Shown here one piece after another: positions 38,147 through 47,424 of a stretch of 64,000 bases of DNA (positions are counted from its first letter, which is position 1; every line of letters starts with the position of its first letter). Source of the stretch: Thermodesulfovibrio sp. (GTDB lineage: Bacteria > Nitrospirota > Thermodesulfovibrionia > Thermodesulfovibrionales > Thermodesulfovibrionaceae). The notes beneath the pieces were generated by a model. The model did no database searches and was not told the DNA's origin. It saw only the letters and a list, made by a program, of their open reading frames with translations. The translations under genes and the position numbers were made by a program. The DNA lies in assembly GCA_020725335.1 (NCBI GenBank), contig DYFF01000002.1, forward strand, positions 62,001 to 126,000. The letters run 5' to 3'.

Positions 38147-39502
38147 CTAAATAATTTCTTTAATATCATAACGGGGCAGCGTATCTAAATAAGTATCAGA
38201 TTTATCTCTTTCTTCGAGTATGAAACTATCAGTTTTAGTTTTCATAAGAATATCAAGACTTTGTACTGTTAATTTTTTTATTTCTTCAGCTGTAAAATCC
38301 TTTAAAAATCTACTGCCAAATTCTGATTTTAATGAACTTGCAATTCCATAAACAATTTTACCTTCAATTAATAGGAATTCGAAGGTAAGATCATATCCAA
38401 AAATTGTGAGAAATCCTGTTAATTTTGATTTGCTCATAAACTCGATTAATTCCTTAACATCGCATGTAGATGTTTTACCTCCTAAAATTATCCTTTCGTC
38501 TTTAATAATTCCAAATTTTTTGAAACTACTTTCTATTGAGTATTTAATCAACTCATTTATCTTATCGTAAAATTGATTAAGCTTATCATCTATTATTTTT
38601 TCTATTCCTTCGATTTTAGCTTCAGGAGTTTCCTCTTTAACAAGAGGTAATTCTTTAGATTGAGTTTCTTCTATTATCACAGGAATTTCTTCTAATTCTT
38701 CTGATATTTTTACTTCCTCTATTTTCTCTTCAATATCAATTATTTCTTCAGGAATATAGGTTATCTCTTCCTTTATCTCTTCTGTTTTTTCCTCTGTTAT
38801 AGGTTTTTCATATAATTCAAAATCTTCTGAGAAAGATAATTCTATTTCCTTTTCAGTGCTTGCAGGCTGTATTTCTTTTTCCAAAGTTTCTTCGGATTTC
38901 TCAACCGGAGATTCTTCAATTCCCTCAAAAAATGGAAATTCAATAGGTTTTTCCTCTGGGATCTCAGTAGAAATTTCTTCTGCAGAAGGAAGTTTGATTT
39001 TTTCAAAAGGTTTTTGAGGTATAATTGTTTCTTCTTCTGGGATTAATTTAATTTCCGCTTCAAATATTTCTGGAATTTTTTCTTCAGATGGTAACTCAAC
39101 ACTAATTTCTTCTTTCTTCTCCTCTGGCAGAAACTTTCCTAACATGATTTCAACTTTTTCCACTAAGTCTTCAGATTTGAAAGGTTTTATAAAATAGTCT
39201 TGAACTCCGTATTTTTCTATAAAAGCTTGCCCTACAGCCTCTCCTTTCCCAGTTATTAAAAGAATAGGAATATCTTTTAATTTTTCATTTTCTTTTAGCA
39301 GAATACAAAATTGTGATCCTGTCATTTTGGGCATTATAAAATCAACTAATATTAAATCCGGTATTTCTTTTTCCGCAATTTTTAATCCATCTTCTCCGTT
39401 GTCAGCTGTAAAAACTTCATAACCAGCTTCTTGTAAAGAAACTTCTGCAAGTTTTCTTACAAGAGGGCTGTCATCAATTACTAAAATTTTACCTTTTGAC
39501 AT
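38147..39502 (-). CDS. Receiver protein with Glu-rich linker and DUF4388-like domain
   Basis: N-terminal receiver (1-118, Asp in LILVDFIMPKMTG) resembling PilG, then about 190 residues dominated by Glu, Pro and Ile (for example PEEKPIEFPFFEGIEESPVE), then a C-terminal globular domain (about 340-450) whose LTGFLTIFGYDLTFEFLLIE with GKIVYG matches the DUF4388/PATAN pattern. The start is ATG 39500-39502, because AGGAGT sits eight bases upstream; a TTG six codons earlier would include that site. It lies 10 bp after the HAMP gene. Confidence 0.85.
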   Translation of the reverse strand: MSKGKILVIDDSPLVRKLAEVSLQEAGYEVFTADNGEDGLKIAEKEIPDLILVDFIMPKMTGSQFCILLKENEKLKDIPILLITGKGEAVGQAFIEKYGVQDYFIKPFKSEDLVEKVEIMLGKFLPEEKKEEISVELPSEEKIPEIFEAEIKLIPEEETIIPQKPFEKIKLPSAEEISTEIPEEKPIEFPFFEGIEESPVEKSEETLEKEIQPASTEKEIELSFSEDFELYEKPITEEKTEEIKEEITYIPEEIIDIEEKIEEVKISEELEEIPVIIEETQSKELPLVKEETPEAKIEGIEKIIDDKLNQFYDKINELIKYSIESSFKKFGIIKDERIILGGKTSTCDVKELIEFMSKSKLTGFLTIFGYDLTFEFLLIEGKIVYGIASSLKSEFGSRFLKDFTAEEIKKLTVQSLDILMKTKTDSFILEERDKSDTYLDTLPRYDIKEII

Positions 39503-39512
39503 TTTTTTACTC

Positions 39513-40337
39513 CTATTCAAGAAGTTTTTTCATTGTTACACGCATTCTTTCTATGGATTTAGCAAGTACTGCAATTTCGCCTCTAGCATTTTGAATTTGA
39601 ATCTTTTCTGAAGTTTTACCCATAGATATATTATCTGCTGCGTTAGTTAAAGCAATTATAGGATTAATTACGTATTTATGCATACCATAACCTATTAAAA
39701 GGGAAATTAAAATTAATATTAAAATGTAAGCTATAATGTTTACTCCAAGAATCTTGAATATTGTAAAGCTCGAGAGGATTCTTTCTTTGGTAATATATAT
39801 AAATCCTAAAGTTTTACCTGTTTGATCTTGAATTGGTATGTAAATAACGAAATAGTCCTGTTCATCTGTAGTTATTTTATCTAAATAGTATTTATCTTGA
39901 ACTTGTATTTTATAGATTGACTGCTCAGAGATGAACTGTTTAGGGTCTTTCCCTGTAAAATAAATTGAAACCCATTGCCCAAAAATATTTTTAGATGATT
40001 TTTGATTGAGTTCTGCAGATAATAAATCTTTTTTATTTATCAAGCCTGTTTCTGCATTGATTGCTTTTTTAAGTTTATTTAAAATTTTCTCTAAATTTGA
40101 GTAACTTTCAGAAATATTGATATTGTTATTTATATTTATTATAAGTTGATATAAGGTTGTAACTTCTAAAAAAACATTTGTAGTATTAATCGCAGACTCA
40201 ATCTCTCTAACTTCTTGTTCCTTTATGACATTTAGTTGAGATATATAATTAAAACCAACTAATATACTCATTCCAATTATTAGGGTGGCAAGAAGAGGTA
40301 GAGCAATTCCTGCTCTTAATCCTAATTCTATTTTCAT
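39513..40337 (-). CDS. HAMP-domain membrane protein without output domain
   Basis: 274 residues. One transmembrane helix lies at about 10-31, an extracytoplasmic region of about 155 residues (Asn/Ile-rich, single Cache-like pattern near YFVIYIPIQDQTGKTLGFIY), and a second helix at about 190-212. A cytoplasmic HAMP segment (INPIIALTNAADNISMGKTS, then RGEIAVLAKSIERMRVTM) runs to the end. No kinase or methyl-accepting module follows. It probably senses a signal and acts by contacting another protein of this chemosensory cluster. It overlaps the DUF4388 gene by 4 bp. Confidence 0.8.
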   Translation of the reverse strand: MKIELGLRAGIALPLLATLIIGMSILVGFNYISQLNVIKEQEVREIESAINTTNVFLEVTTLYQLIININNNINISESYSNLEKILNKLKKAINAETGLINKKDLLSAELNQKSSKNIFGQWVSIYFTGKDPKQFISEQSIYKIQVQDKYYLDKITTDEQDYFVIYIPIQDQTGKTLGFIYITKERILSSFTIFKILGVNIIAYILILILISLLIGYGMHKYVINPIIALTNAADNISMGKTSEKIQIQNARGEIAVLAKSIERMRVTMKKLLE

Positions 40338-40894
40338 TTGAAAGCCTCCTCAATAAAACTTTTTGCTTCTCTTTGAAATTCATTTTTACCCTCTTGATCC
40401 TCAATTTCATCTTTTAGCAATTCTATTAAATTATATAAATCGTCTTTAGAGGGAGATATTTGAGTATTCCATTTTTCTTGAATTATTTTTTCAATAACTC
40501 TATTGCCGATAGGTCCAATTTGTTTTATTAAGGCTACTGTTAGTTTTTCCTTTATTTTTCTGAACTGAAAATTAGCAGATGACTCTTTATTATCTAAATA
40601 GATGTATAAGTTAGAATTTTTAATTTTTTTTATTATTTCTTCTGTATTTGGAAGGTCTTCACTTTTTACATCAATTGTTATATCTGATATAAAGTTAATT
40701 TTATATAATTCTTTTTGAAACAGTTCTTTTAAGCTTTCCATTCCTTTTTTCAGTCCATAAGAAATATGATATATATCACCATTTTTGAAATAAAATTTAA
40801 ATAAACTTTTCTCAGAACTCATAGATATATTAAGAATACCAGTTTTTTTTTCATTAAACAAGTTTTCTAAAATATCTCCCAATGGTTTTTTCAT
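40334..40894 (-). CDS. DUF4388/PATAN-like protein
   Basis: 186-residue soluble protein. The first half has GDILENLFNEKKTGILNISM, then a FKFYFKNGDIYHISYG hairpin as in DUF4388 (PATAN) domains found with receivers. The second half (about 105-186) is helical, with LIKQIGPIGNRVIEKIIQE. It is a companion of the receiver-DUF4388 gene two positions downstream. It overlaps thiE by 4 bp and the HAMP gene by 4 bp, linking the chemosensory genes to the housekeeping run. Role unknown. Confidence 0.7.
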   Translation of the reverse strand: MKKPLGDILENLFNEKKTGILNISMSSEKSLFKFYFKNGDIYHISYGLKKGMESLKELFQKELYKINFISDITIDVKSEDLPNTEEIIKKIKNSNLYIYLDNKESSANFQFRKIKEKLTVALIKQIGPIGNRVIEKIIQEKWNTQISPSKDDLYNLIELLKDEIEDQEGKNEFQREAKSFIEEAFK

Positions 40895-41508
40895 TTTTTA
40901 TACGGTTTATTAAGGATATTCATAAATTTTTCTATATTTTTTTCTATATCACCTAATAATATCCCTGATGAAACAGCTATATGTTTACAACCACATTTTA
41001 TAATTTTTTCAAGATTATTGAAGTTGATTCCTCCAATCGCGACTATAGGGATTTTAATTTTTTTTTGTATCAAAGATAACATAGAAAGTCCCCTTGGTTC
41101 AAGGGCGTTCTTTTTAGTCTTGGTTTTAAAAATTGGTCCGAAACCTATATAATCAGCAGATTTTCCCTCTGCTTTTAAAGCTTCTTGTAAATTATGTGTG
41201 GAAATTCCTATTATCCCGAAAAAAAGTTTTTTTGCGACATCAATTGGAAGATCATCTTGTCCTAAATGAATTCCTTGTGCTTCTGAGGCTATCGCGATAT
41301 CTAAATAGTCATTTATTGTAAGAATAGAATTATATTTATCAGTTAATTCTTTTAGTTTCAAAGCAGAATATAATATGTCTCTTCTGGGTAAATCTTTCTC
41401 TCTCAACTGAATCCATTTTATTCCGGATTTGAGCGCTCGCTCTGCTTTAATTGGTACATCATTAGATGAAATAATCAGACAGATAGAGGGAAGTTCAGCT
41501 TTTTTCAT
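40891..41508 (-). CDS. thiE: Thiamine-phosphate synthase
   Basis: Joins HMP-pyrophosphate and thiazole phosphate into thiamine phosphate. The TIM-barrel motifs are visible: IQLREKDLPRRDILYSALKL, INDYLDIAIASEAQGIHLGQ (diphosphate-binding), GISTHNLQEALKA, DYIGFGPIFKTKTK and IVAIGGI. At 205 residues the length is normal. The start overlaps accC by 14 bp and the end overlaps a DUF4388-type gene by 4 bp. No thi-box riboswitch was seen upstream, as expected for an internal operon gene. Confidence 0.94.
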   Translation of the reverse strand: MKKAELPSICLIISSNDVPIKAERALKSGIKWIQLREKDLPRRDILYSALKLKELTDKYNSILTINDYLDIAIASEAQGIHLGQDDLPIDVAKKLFFGIIGISTHNLQEALKAEGKSADYIGFGPIFKTKTKKNALEPRGLSMLSLIQKKIKIPIVAIGGINFNNLEKIIKCGCKHIAVSSGILLGDIEKNIEKFMNILNKPYKK

Positions 41509-42850
41509 TAATCTGCATAGTTTGAACGAAATCAGTAAAGAATTTCCCTTTTATAAAATCTGGATGCTCAAGCACTTTTAAGAAAAATGGAATATTTGTC
41601 TTTATGCCTCTGATGTTTGTTTCTTCTAATGCTCTTTTCATCCTTGCTATAGCTTCATGTCTATTGGAGCCTTTTGCAATAATTTTAGCAACAAGAGAAT
41701 CATAGTAAGGAGATACCTTGCATCCATGATAGAGAAAACTATCCACTCTTATACCAGGTCCTCCTGGGAAATGGATAAACTCTATTATACCTGGAGAAGG
41801 TGTGAATTTTTCAGGATCCTCAGCATTTATTCTACATTCAATGGCATGACCTTCGAACTTTATTTGGGATTGTTTAAAAGATAATGGATATCCTTTGGCT
41901 ATGCGTATTTGTTCTTTAATTATATCTGTATCAGTTATTTCTTCTGTTATAGGATGTTCTACCTGAACTCTTGTATTTATTTCTATAAAATAGGGATTGA
42001 ATTCATCATCTACAATAAACTCAAACGTTCCAGCATTTCTATATTTTAAAGCTTTTGCAGCTTTAACTGCATATTCACCTATTTTTTTTCTTAATTTTTC
42101 TGTTAATACAGGTGAAGGTGCTTCTTCAATTAGTTTCTGATGTCTTCTCTGTATTGTGCAATCTCTTTCTCCAAGATGGACAATATTCCCTTGCTTGTCA
42201 GCTATTATTTGAATTTCTATGTGTCTTACCTTAGGGAAATATTTTTCAATATATAATTCTCCATTTCCAAAGGCTGCTAATGCCTCTCTCTGAGCCATGA
42301 AGAAAGTCTGTTCTATTTCTTTTTCATCATAAACTATTCGCATTCCTCTTCCTCCACCACCTGAAGAGGCTTTGAATATAACAGGAAGGCCGATCTTTTT
42401 TATAATTTTTATGCATGCTTCTTCAGAGCTTACAGGTCCGTCACTTCCTGGAACAACAGGTATTCCTTTTCTTTTTAATATTTGCCTTGCTTTTGCTTTA
42501 TCACCACCAATGCGAATATTCTCTGGTGTTGGTCCAATGAAAGTAATACCAGAATTTATACATGCTTCAGCAAACTGTGCATTTTCAGATAAAAAACCAT
42601 ATCCAGGATGAATTGCCTCAGCATCAGTTATATCAGCTGCAGAAAGTATGGCAGTAATATTGAGATAACTTTGTGCTGGGGTGGGCGGTCCTATACAAAT
42701 TGCTTCATCAGCAAGTTTTACATGGAGGGATTCTTTGTCAGCTTCTGAATATACAGCAACAACCTTAATTCCAAGTTCTTTACATGCTCGAATTATTCTG
42801 ACAGCTATTTCACCTCTGTTTGCTATCAGGATTTTTCTAAATAATTCCAT
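41495..42850 (-). CDS. accC: Acetyl-CoA carboxylase, biotin carboxylase subunit
   Basis: Carboxylates the biotin on AccB with bicarbonate and ATP. The length of 451 is standard. The ATP-grasp signatures are SSGGGGRGMRIVYDEKEIE (about 163-181), GNGELYIEKYFPKVRHIEIQ and FIEINTRVQVEHPITEEITD, with active-site residues intact. It starts immediately after the accB stop and overlaps thiE downstream by 14 bp. accA and accD are elsewhere. Confidence 0.97.
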   Translation of the reverse strand: MELFRKILIANRGEIAVRIIRACKELGIKVVAVYSEADKESLHVKLADEAICIGPPTPAQSYLNITAILSAADITDAEAIHPGYGFLSENAQFAEACINSGITFIGPTPENIRIGGDKAKARQILKRKGIPVVPGSDGPVSSEEACIKIIKKIGLPVIFKASSGGGGRGMRIVYDEKEIEQTFFMAQREALAAFGNGELYIEKYFPKVRHIEIQIIADKQGNIVHLGERDCTIQRRHQKLIEEAPSPVLTEKLRKKIGEYAVKAAKALKYRNAGTFEFIVDDEFNPYFIEINTRVQVEHPITEEITDTDIIKEQIRIAKGYPLSFKQSQIKFEGHAIECRINAEDPEKFTPSPGIIEFIHFPGGPGIRVDSFLYHGCKVSPYYDSLVAKIIAKGSNRHEAIARMKRALEETNIRGIKTNIPFFLKVLEHPDFIKGKFFTDFVQTMQINEKS

Positions 42851-43297
42851 TTATGACACCTCAATTAAGAATAGAGGTTCACCATACTCGACAGGTTGTC
42901 CACTTTCTACCAAAACTTTTTTAACAATTCCCGATACATCACTTTCTATTTCATTCATTATTTTCATAGCCTCTATAATGCATAAAACCTGGCCTTTTTC
43001 TATTCTTGTACCAACTTCAACGAATGGTGCAGAATCAGGTGAGGGACCTCTATAAAAAGTTCCTACAAGGGGTGATGTTATGGTATGAAGCGTCTCTTCC
43101 TCCTCTTTTAAAGACTCCATTGGATAAGAGGGCTTGCCAGTTTCTTCTGCAGGTTTTACAGTTCTTGTTATTTCAATTGGGCCGTATATATATCCCCTTT
43201 TTATTCTTATTTTAAAACCTTCCCTTTCAATATTTAATTCTGTTACGTCTGTATCCTTTAGAAAGGATATAATATCTTTTATGTCCTCAAGTTCCAT
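42851..43297 (-). CDS. accB: Biotin carboxyl carrier protein
   Basis: Carries the biotin that shuttles carboxyl groups. The 148-residue protein has an N-terminal helix, a Pro/Glu linker (about 45-70) and a lipoyl-like domain with the biotinylation motif EAMKIMNEI, Lys112 being the attachment site. It begins 3 bases after the efp stop and is directly adjacent to accC. It looks complete. Confidence 0.95.
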   Translation of the reverse strand: MELEDIKDIISFLKDTDVTELNIEREGFKIRIKRGYIYGPIEITRTVKPAEETGKPSYPMESLKEEEETLHTITSPLVGTFYRGPSPDSAPFVEVGTRIEKGQVLCIIEAMKIMNEIESDVSGIVKKVLVESGQPVEYGEPLFLIEVS

Positions 43298-43300
43298 GTT

Positions 43301-43864
43301 TTACTCCTTTACTTTTTCTATGTACTCACCTGTTCTTGTGTCAATTTTTAAAAGATCACCAGTTTGTATATGAAATGGTACTTTTACAACGAGACCTGTT
43401 TCAAGTTTTGCAGGTTTTGCACCTCCAGAGGCTGTATCACCTCTGAATGCTGGTTCTGTTTCTTCAACTCTTAATTCAACAAACATAGGAGGCTCTATTA
43501 CAAGAGGTTCTTCTTTATAATAAATTACATCCACCAGCATTTCTTCTTTTATATAGTAGAGAGCATCTCCTATTCTTTCTTTTGGAATTGATATTTGATC
43601 ATAGGATTCCATATCCATGAAAACATATGAGTCTCCCTGAGAATAAAGAAACTGCATTTGCTTTTCCTCAAGTTGAGGTTTTTCAAATTTCTCACCAGCT
43701 GAAAAATTTTCTTCAAGTACTCTTCCTGTCTTAAGATGTTTTATCTTTGTTCTTACAATGGGAGCTCTTTGTTGCATTTTTACATGCTGAAAATCGATTA
43801 TTTCATATGGTTCTCCTTTGTATTCGATTTTTAATCCCTTTTTGAAATCTGTTGTTGATATCAA
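43301..43864 (-). CDS. efp: Elongation factor P, non-Lys loop tip
   Basis: Rescues ribosomes stalled on proline runs. The 187-residue, three-domain protein keeps DFKKGLKIEYKGEPYEIIDF at the start and the C-terminal VKVPFHIQTGDLLKIDTRTG signature. The loop that reaches the peptidyl-transfer centre reads HVKMQQRAP (27-35). Aligned to E. coli HVKPGKGQA-type loops, the modified Lys34 is replaced by Gln32, followed by Arg33. It lies between pepP-like and accB genes with small gaps. Confidence 0.95.
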   Translation of the reverse strand: MISTTDFKKGLKIEYKGEPYEIIDFQHVKMQQRAPIVRTKIKHLKTGRVLEENFSAGEKFEKPQLEEKQMQFLYSQGDSYVFMDMESYDQISIPKERIGDALYYIKEEMLVDVIYYKEEPLVIEPPMFVELRVEETEPAFRGDTASGGAKPAKLETGLVVKVPFHIQTGDLLKIDTRTGEYIEKVKE

Positions 43865-43875
43865 TTTTACACCTC

Positions 43876-44943
43876 CTATAAAGTTTCTAACTCTGTTGAA
43901 AGATTTGTAAGTATCTCTACGGAGTCGTTTTTTACGAGTATCATATCTTCTATTCTTACTCCACCCAATCCTTCAATGTAAATTCCTGGTTCAATAGTAA
44001 AAACCATTCCAGATTGAATAATTTCCTCTGATTTTGTATTGATTCTCGGAAGTTCATGAACATCTATTCCCACCCCATGACCTGTTGCATGTCCAAAGTT
44101 TTCACCATATCCAGATTGTTTTATCAAATTTCTTGCCTTTGCGTCAATTTTTTTTGCCATTACTCCTGCTGAGACTTTCTTAATAGCTTCTATTCTTGCC
44201 TTGTTAACTATTTCATAGATTTCAATCTGTTTTTTAGAAGGCTTTCCTACTATAAAAGTTCTTGTCATGTCAGAATAATAGCCTTTATATTCTGCTCCCC
44301 AGTCAATTATAACAAAGTCTCCTTTTTTTAATATCCTTTCTGAATTTCTCCAATGAGGCATTGAAGCATTATACCCCGATGCTACAATAACAGGAAAAGG
44401 CAATGTTTCTGAACCTTGTTTTTTTAGTTCATACTCAAGCATTATGGCAATGTTTCTTTCGCTTTCCCCTTGTTTTATGTAGGGTTTAATTTCTAAGAAG
44501 GCTCTTTCAGCTCTTTTTACAGCTTCTTTAATATTTTTAATCTCTACTTTGTCTTTTAAAGCTCTTATTTTTTCAACCACAAAACTCTCTGGTATAAAGC
44601 TAATTTTTTTAATTTCTGCTAATAGCTTATAAGTTTCATAGGTAAGAGAGGATTCAAAAGAGAGTTTTTTAATGTTTTTTTTACGAATGATTTTCTTTAG
44701 AGCTTCTAACCATGAATTTTTAAATTCTACTATTTCTACATCTACTTCTTTTTTTGCTTGTTCTGTATATCTAAAATCGACAAATAAAAAGTTTTCCTCA
44801 TTAGTGCAAAGAAATATGGCAAAGCTTCCGGTAAAACCTGTTAGATATCTTATATTTTTAATATTTGTTATTAAAAAGGCATCTGCCTCTGAAGAGATAG
44901 ATTCTAATATCTTCTCTCTTCGTTTTATTAGATTATTTACCAA
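43876..44943 (-). CDS. Xaa-Pro aminopeptidase (M24 family)
   Basis: Metallopeptidase that removes an N-terminal residue before proline, in the classic PepP/PepQ-efp gene pair. The N-terminal creatinase-like domain (1-125) is followed by the pita-bread fold with metal ligands in DWGAEYKGYYSDMTRTF (two Asp), GHATGHGVGIDVHELPRI (His), VFTIEPGIYIEGLGG (Glu) and VRIEDMI (Glu). 355 residues. It overlaps coaBC by 11 bp. PepP and PepQ roles cannot be separated by eye. Confidence 0.92.
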   Translation of the reverse strand: MVNNLIKRREKILESISSEADAFLITNIKNIRYLTGFTGSFAIFLCTNEENFLFVDFRYTEQAKKEVDVEIVEFKNSWLEALKKIIRKKNIKKLSFESSLTYETYKLLAEIKKISFIPESFVVEKIRALKDKVEIKNIKEAVKRAERAFLEIKPYIKQGESERNIAIMLEYELKKQGSETLPFPVIVASGYNASMPHWRNSERILKKGDFVIIDWGAEYKGYYSDMTRTFIVGKPSKKQIEIYEIVNKARIEAIKKVSAGVMAKKIDAKARNLIKQSGYGENFGHATGHGVGIDVHELPRINTKSEEIIQSGMVFTIEPGIYIEGLGGVRIEDMILVKNDSVEILTNLSTELETL

Positions 44944-46123
44944 GTTTTAGCTCCCTTATTTTTGAGATGATGATATTAGCAACCTCCTCTTTAGTCAACA
45001 AAGGGGTTTTTTCTTGATAAAAATTATTTCCTTTCTTATAAATTATAATAATCTCATTATACTCTGAACACATTCCACCATGCTTACCTGTTATATCATT
45101 AAGTACTATCATATGAAGGGCTTTTTCCTTTAATTTTCTCTTTGCTCTTTCTGTGTTAAAGCCCCATTCAGCAGAAAAACCTACTTTGAAAAGTTTTTTC
45201 TTGGTTTTAGCAATCTCTTTAAGTATGTCAGGACACAGTTTTAAGGGTATGGATTTTATTGAATTTTTATCAAGCTTTGTTTTGAAAGTCTTTTCTGGTT
45301 CAAAATCTAATGGTGCTGCTGCCATAATTAACGTATTTATATCACCTATATTTTCTATTACAGCTTTAAGCATATCCAACGTTGTGTCAACCATTATGAG
45401 TCTATCTACCTCTGGTGGAGAAATATTTACAGGCCCACTTATCAGGGTGACTTTAGCTCCTCTTCTTTTTGCTATTTTTGCAAGAGCATATCCCATCTTC
45501 CCAGAAGATTTATTAGTTATAAATCTAATAGGGTCTATATACTGTCTTGTAGGCCCTGCTGTTATAAGAATATGTTCATCTTGTAAGTCTTTTTCTGTTA
45601 AAGCGCTAATAGCTATTTCATAGATTTTCTTTACTTCTGCAAGTCTTCCTTTACCTTCTTCTCCACATGCAAGAGAGCCTTCTTCGGGTTCTATGAAGGA
45701 AACGCCGATGCTTTTGAGATAACCTATGCTTTTTTGAACCTGAGGGGATTCATACATTCTCCAGTTCATTGCTGGAGCAATTATAACAGGACCTTTATAA
45801 GCAAGAATTGTTGTTGTGAGCAGATCATCAGCAATGCCAGAGGCGTATTTATTTATAAAATTTGCTGTTGCTGGTGCGATTAAAAATAAATCAGCCTTCT
45901 TTGCTAATTCGATATGAGACAGTGGGGATTCAAACATATCAACTAAAACTTTATTCCCACAGGCAATCTCTATGCTTAAGGGAGTTACAAAGTAAGTTGC
46001 TTTTAGAGTCATTACAGGTAAAATACAAGCACCTGCATCCTTAAAATATTTAATTAATTCAAATATTTTGTATGCAGCTATGCTTCCTGTAATTCCTAAG
46101 ACAATTTTTTTATCCTTAAGCAA
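44933..46123 (-). CDS. coaBC: Bifunctional phosphopantothenoylcysteine decarboxylase/synthetase
   Basis: Two steps of coenzyme A synthesis in one 396-residue protein. The N-terminal flavoprotein decarboxylase (about 1-180) has GITGSIAAYKIFELIKYFKD, APAMNWRMYESP and a catalytic-Cys flap with GSLACGEEGKGRL. The C-terminal synthetase (about 185-396) has ITAGPTRQYIDPIRFITN, SSGKMGYALA and AAAPLDFEP. It follows rpoZ by 17 bp. Confidence 0.95.
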   Translation of the reverse strand: MLKDKKIVLGITGSIAAYKIFELIKYFKDAGACILPVMTLKATYFVTPLSIEIACGNKVLVDMFESPLSHIELAKKADLFLIAPATANFINKYASGIADDLLTTTILAYKGPVIIAPAMNWRMYESPQVQKSIGYLKSIGVSFIEPEEGSLACGEEGKGRLAEVKKIYEIAISALTEKDLQDEHILITAGPTRQYIDPIRFITNKSSGKMGYALAKIAKRRGAKVTLISGPVNISPPEVDRLIMVDTTLDMLKAVIENIGDINTLIMAAAPLDFEPEKTFKTKLDKNSIKSIPLKLCPDILKEIAKTKKKLFKVGFSAEWGFNTERAKRKLKEKALHMIVLNDITGKHGGMCSEYNEIIIIYKKGNNFYQEKTPLLTKEEVANIIISKIRELKLGK

Positions 46124-46140
46124 TATTCAAATCCCAGCTA

Positions 46141-46548
46141 TTATTCTTCAGTTTGTTCAACATTTTCAGTGAAAAGGTCTTCAAGCATTTTCTCTGCAGA
46201 TTCTTTACCGTGAAGATAAACCTTGAGGTCCTTTTCAAGTTCAGAGAGGTCTGGGATAGCTTTTCTTTTCTCCTCAAGAAGTTTTTTAACATCAATTTTT
46301 TCAATTTTTTCTTTTGCCTTAATGGCTTCTTCACCAGTAATGTATTGAATTTTATCAGACAGAATTTCTAAAAGAGCAGTGGTTGTCACTTTTTTTGCTT
46401 TTTTTTCTATTCTTGCGTTAGCTCCCAATGAAAGTTCAGATGCTCTTTGTGCTGCAATCAAAGTAAGTCGATATCTACTGTCAATCGCGTTCCTATCTAA
46501 TTCTATAGGTAGTGAAATAATGTCCATTCCTTTTTCTTTTTTTTCCAT
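46141..46548 (-). CDS. rpoZ: RNA polymerase omega subunit
   Basis: Small RNA polymerase assembly subunit. The core is DRNAIDSRYRLTLIAAQRAS followed by ELSLGANARI and KKVTTTALLEIL, with a long charged C-terminal helix that makes it 135 residues, longer than the E. coli form. A GGAGGT site precedes the ATG. It lies between gmk and coaBC, the common arrangement. Confidence 0.93.
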   Translation of the reverse strand: MEKKEKGMDIISLPIELDRNAIDSRYRLTLIAAQRASELSLGANARIEKKAKKVTTTALLEILSDKIQYITGEEAIKAKEKIEKIDVKKLLEEKRKAIPDLSELEKDLKVYLHGKESAEKMLEDLFTENVEQTEE

Positions 46549-46566
46549 AAATACCTCCGTAAATTT

Positions 46567-47178
46567 TTATTGTAAGAAATTTTTTATAAAGTTTTTGCTA
46601 ACTCTTTTTATTTTTAACCTTTCTGATTGGATAATACACATAACTTTTTTTAAAGCTTCTTCAAAATCATCATTTATTACTAAATAATCATAAAACTTAT
46701 ATTCATTAATTTCATCAGCTACTTTATTTAATCTTTTTTGTATTATTTCAGGCTCCTCGTTTCTATTCTGCAGTCTTCTTTTTAATTCTTCAATAGAGGG
46801 CGGAAGTATAAAGATTAGAACGCTTTTTTTATAAATTTTTTTTATATTTTTTGCTCCTTGAATATCAATGTCAAGTAATATATCATTACCACTATTTAAT
46901 AAATCATTTATCATTTTTTTTGATGTACCGTATAAATTTCCATAAACCTCTGCCCATTCAATAAAATCTCCTTTTTCTATCATTTCTTTAAACTTTGCCT
47001 TGTTTATAAAGTAGTAATTTACTCCATTTTTTTCACCTGTTCGAGGTTTTCGAGTTGTATGAGATATGCTCATTTTTAAATTATTTAAATTTTTAAGCAA
47101 GTGTTCACATATAGTTGTTTTACCTGCTCCAGAAGGAGCTGATATTACAAATATAATACCTTTATTATTGATTTTCAT
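46567..47178 (-). CDS. gmk: Guanylate kinase
   Basis: Phosphorylates GMP to GDP. P-loop [14 protein letters not shown] (about 14-27), the GMP-binding [20 protein letters not shown] (about 39-58), then [17 protein letters not shown] and [11 protein letters not shown]. 203 residues, normal. It overlaps remA upstream by 14 bp, in the usual yicC-remA-gmk-rpoZ order. Confidence 0.96.
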   Translation of the reverse strand: MKINNKGIIFVISAPSGAGKTTICEHLLKNLNNLKMSISHTTRKPRTGEKNGVNYYFINKAKFKEMIEKGDFIEWAEVYGNLYGTSKKMINDLLNSGNDILLDIDIQGAKNIKKIYKKSVLIFILPPSIEELKRRLQNRNEEPEIIQKRLNKVADEINEYKFYDYLVINDDFEEALKKVMCIIQSERLKIKRVSKNFIKNFLQ

Positions 47179-47422
47179 CTTCTACTCTATTTATTTCGTT
47201 AATTCTTTGTAATATGGTTTCAACCTGTAAAGCACTTAATATTACATGGTCACTATCTGTAATAATTATCGAACGAGTTTTTCTTCCCTCTGTAGCATCA
47301 ATAAGTTTCCCTCTGTTTTTAGCTTCGTCCTTTAATCTTTTCATAGGCGATGAACCAGGATTTATTATAGCTATGATTCTTGATAAATAAATAATATTTC
47401 CAAAACCTATATTAACAAACAT
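47165..47422 (-). CDS. remA: RemA/DUF370-family regulator
   Basis: 85-residue protein of the extracellular-matrix regulator family, which in Bacillus binds DNA upstream of matrix and osmolyte genes. It starts [20 protein letters not shown] and has the family core [19 protein letters not shown] followed by [15 protein letters not shown]. The position between yicC and gmk is the standard one. The target in this organism is unknown. Confidence 0.92.
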   Translation of the reverse strand: MFVNIGFGNIIYLSRIIAIINPGSSPMKRLKDEAKNRGKLIDATEGRKTRSIIITDSDHVILSALQVETILQRINEINRVEDENQ

Positions 47423-47424
47423 TT

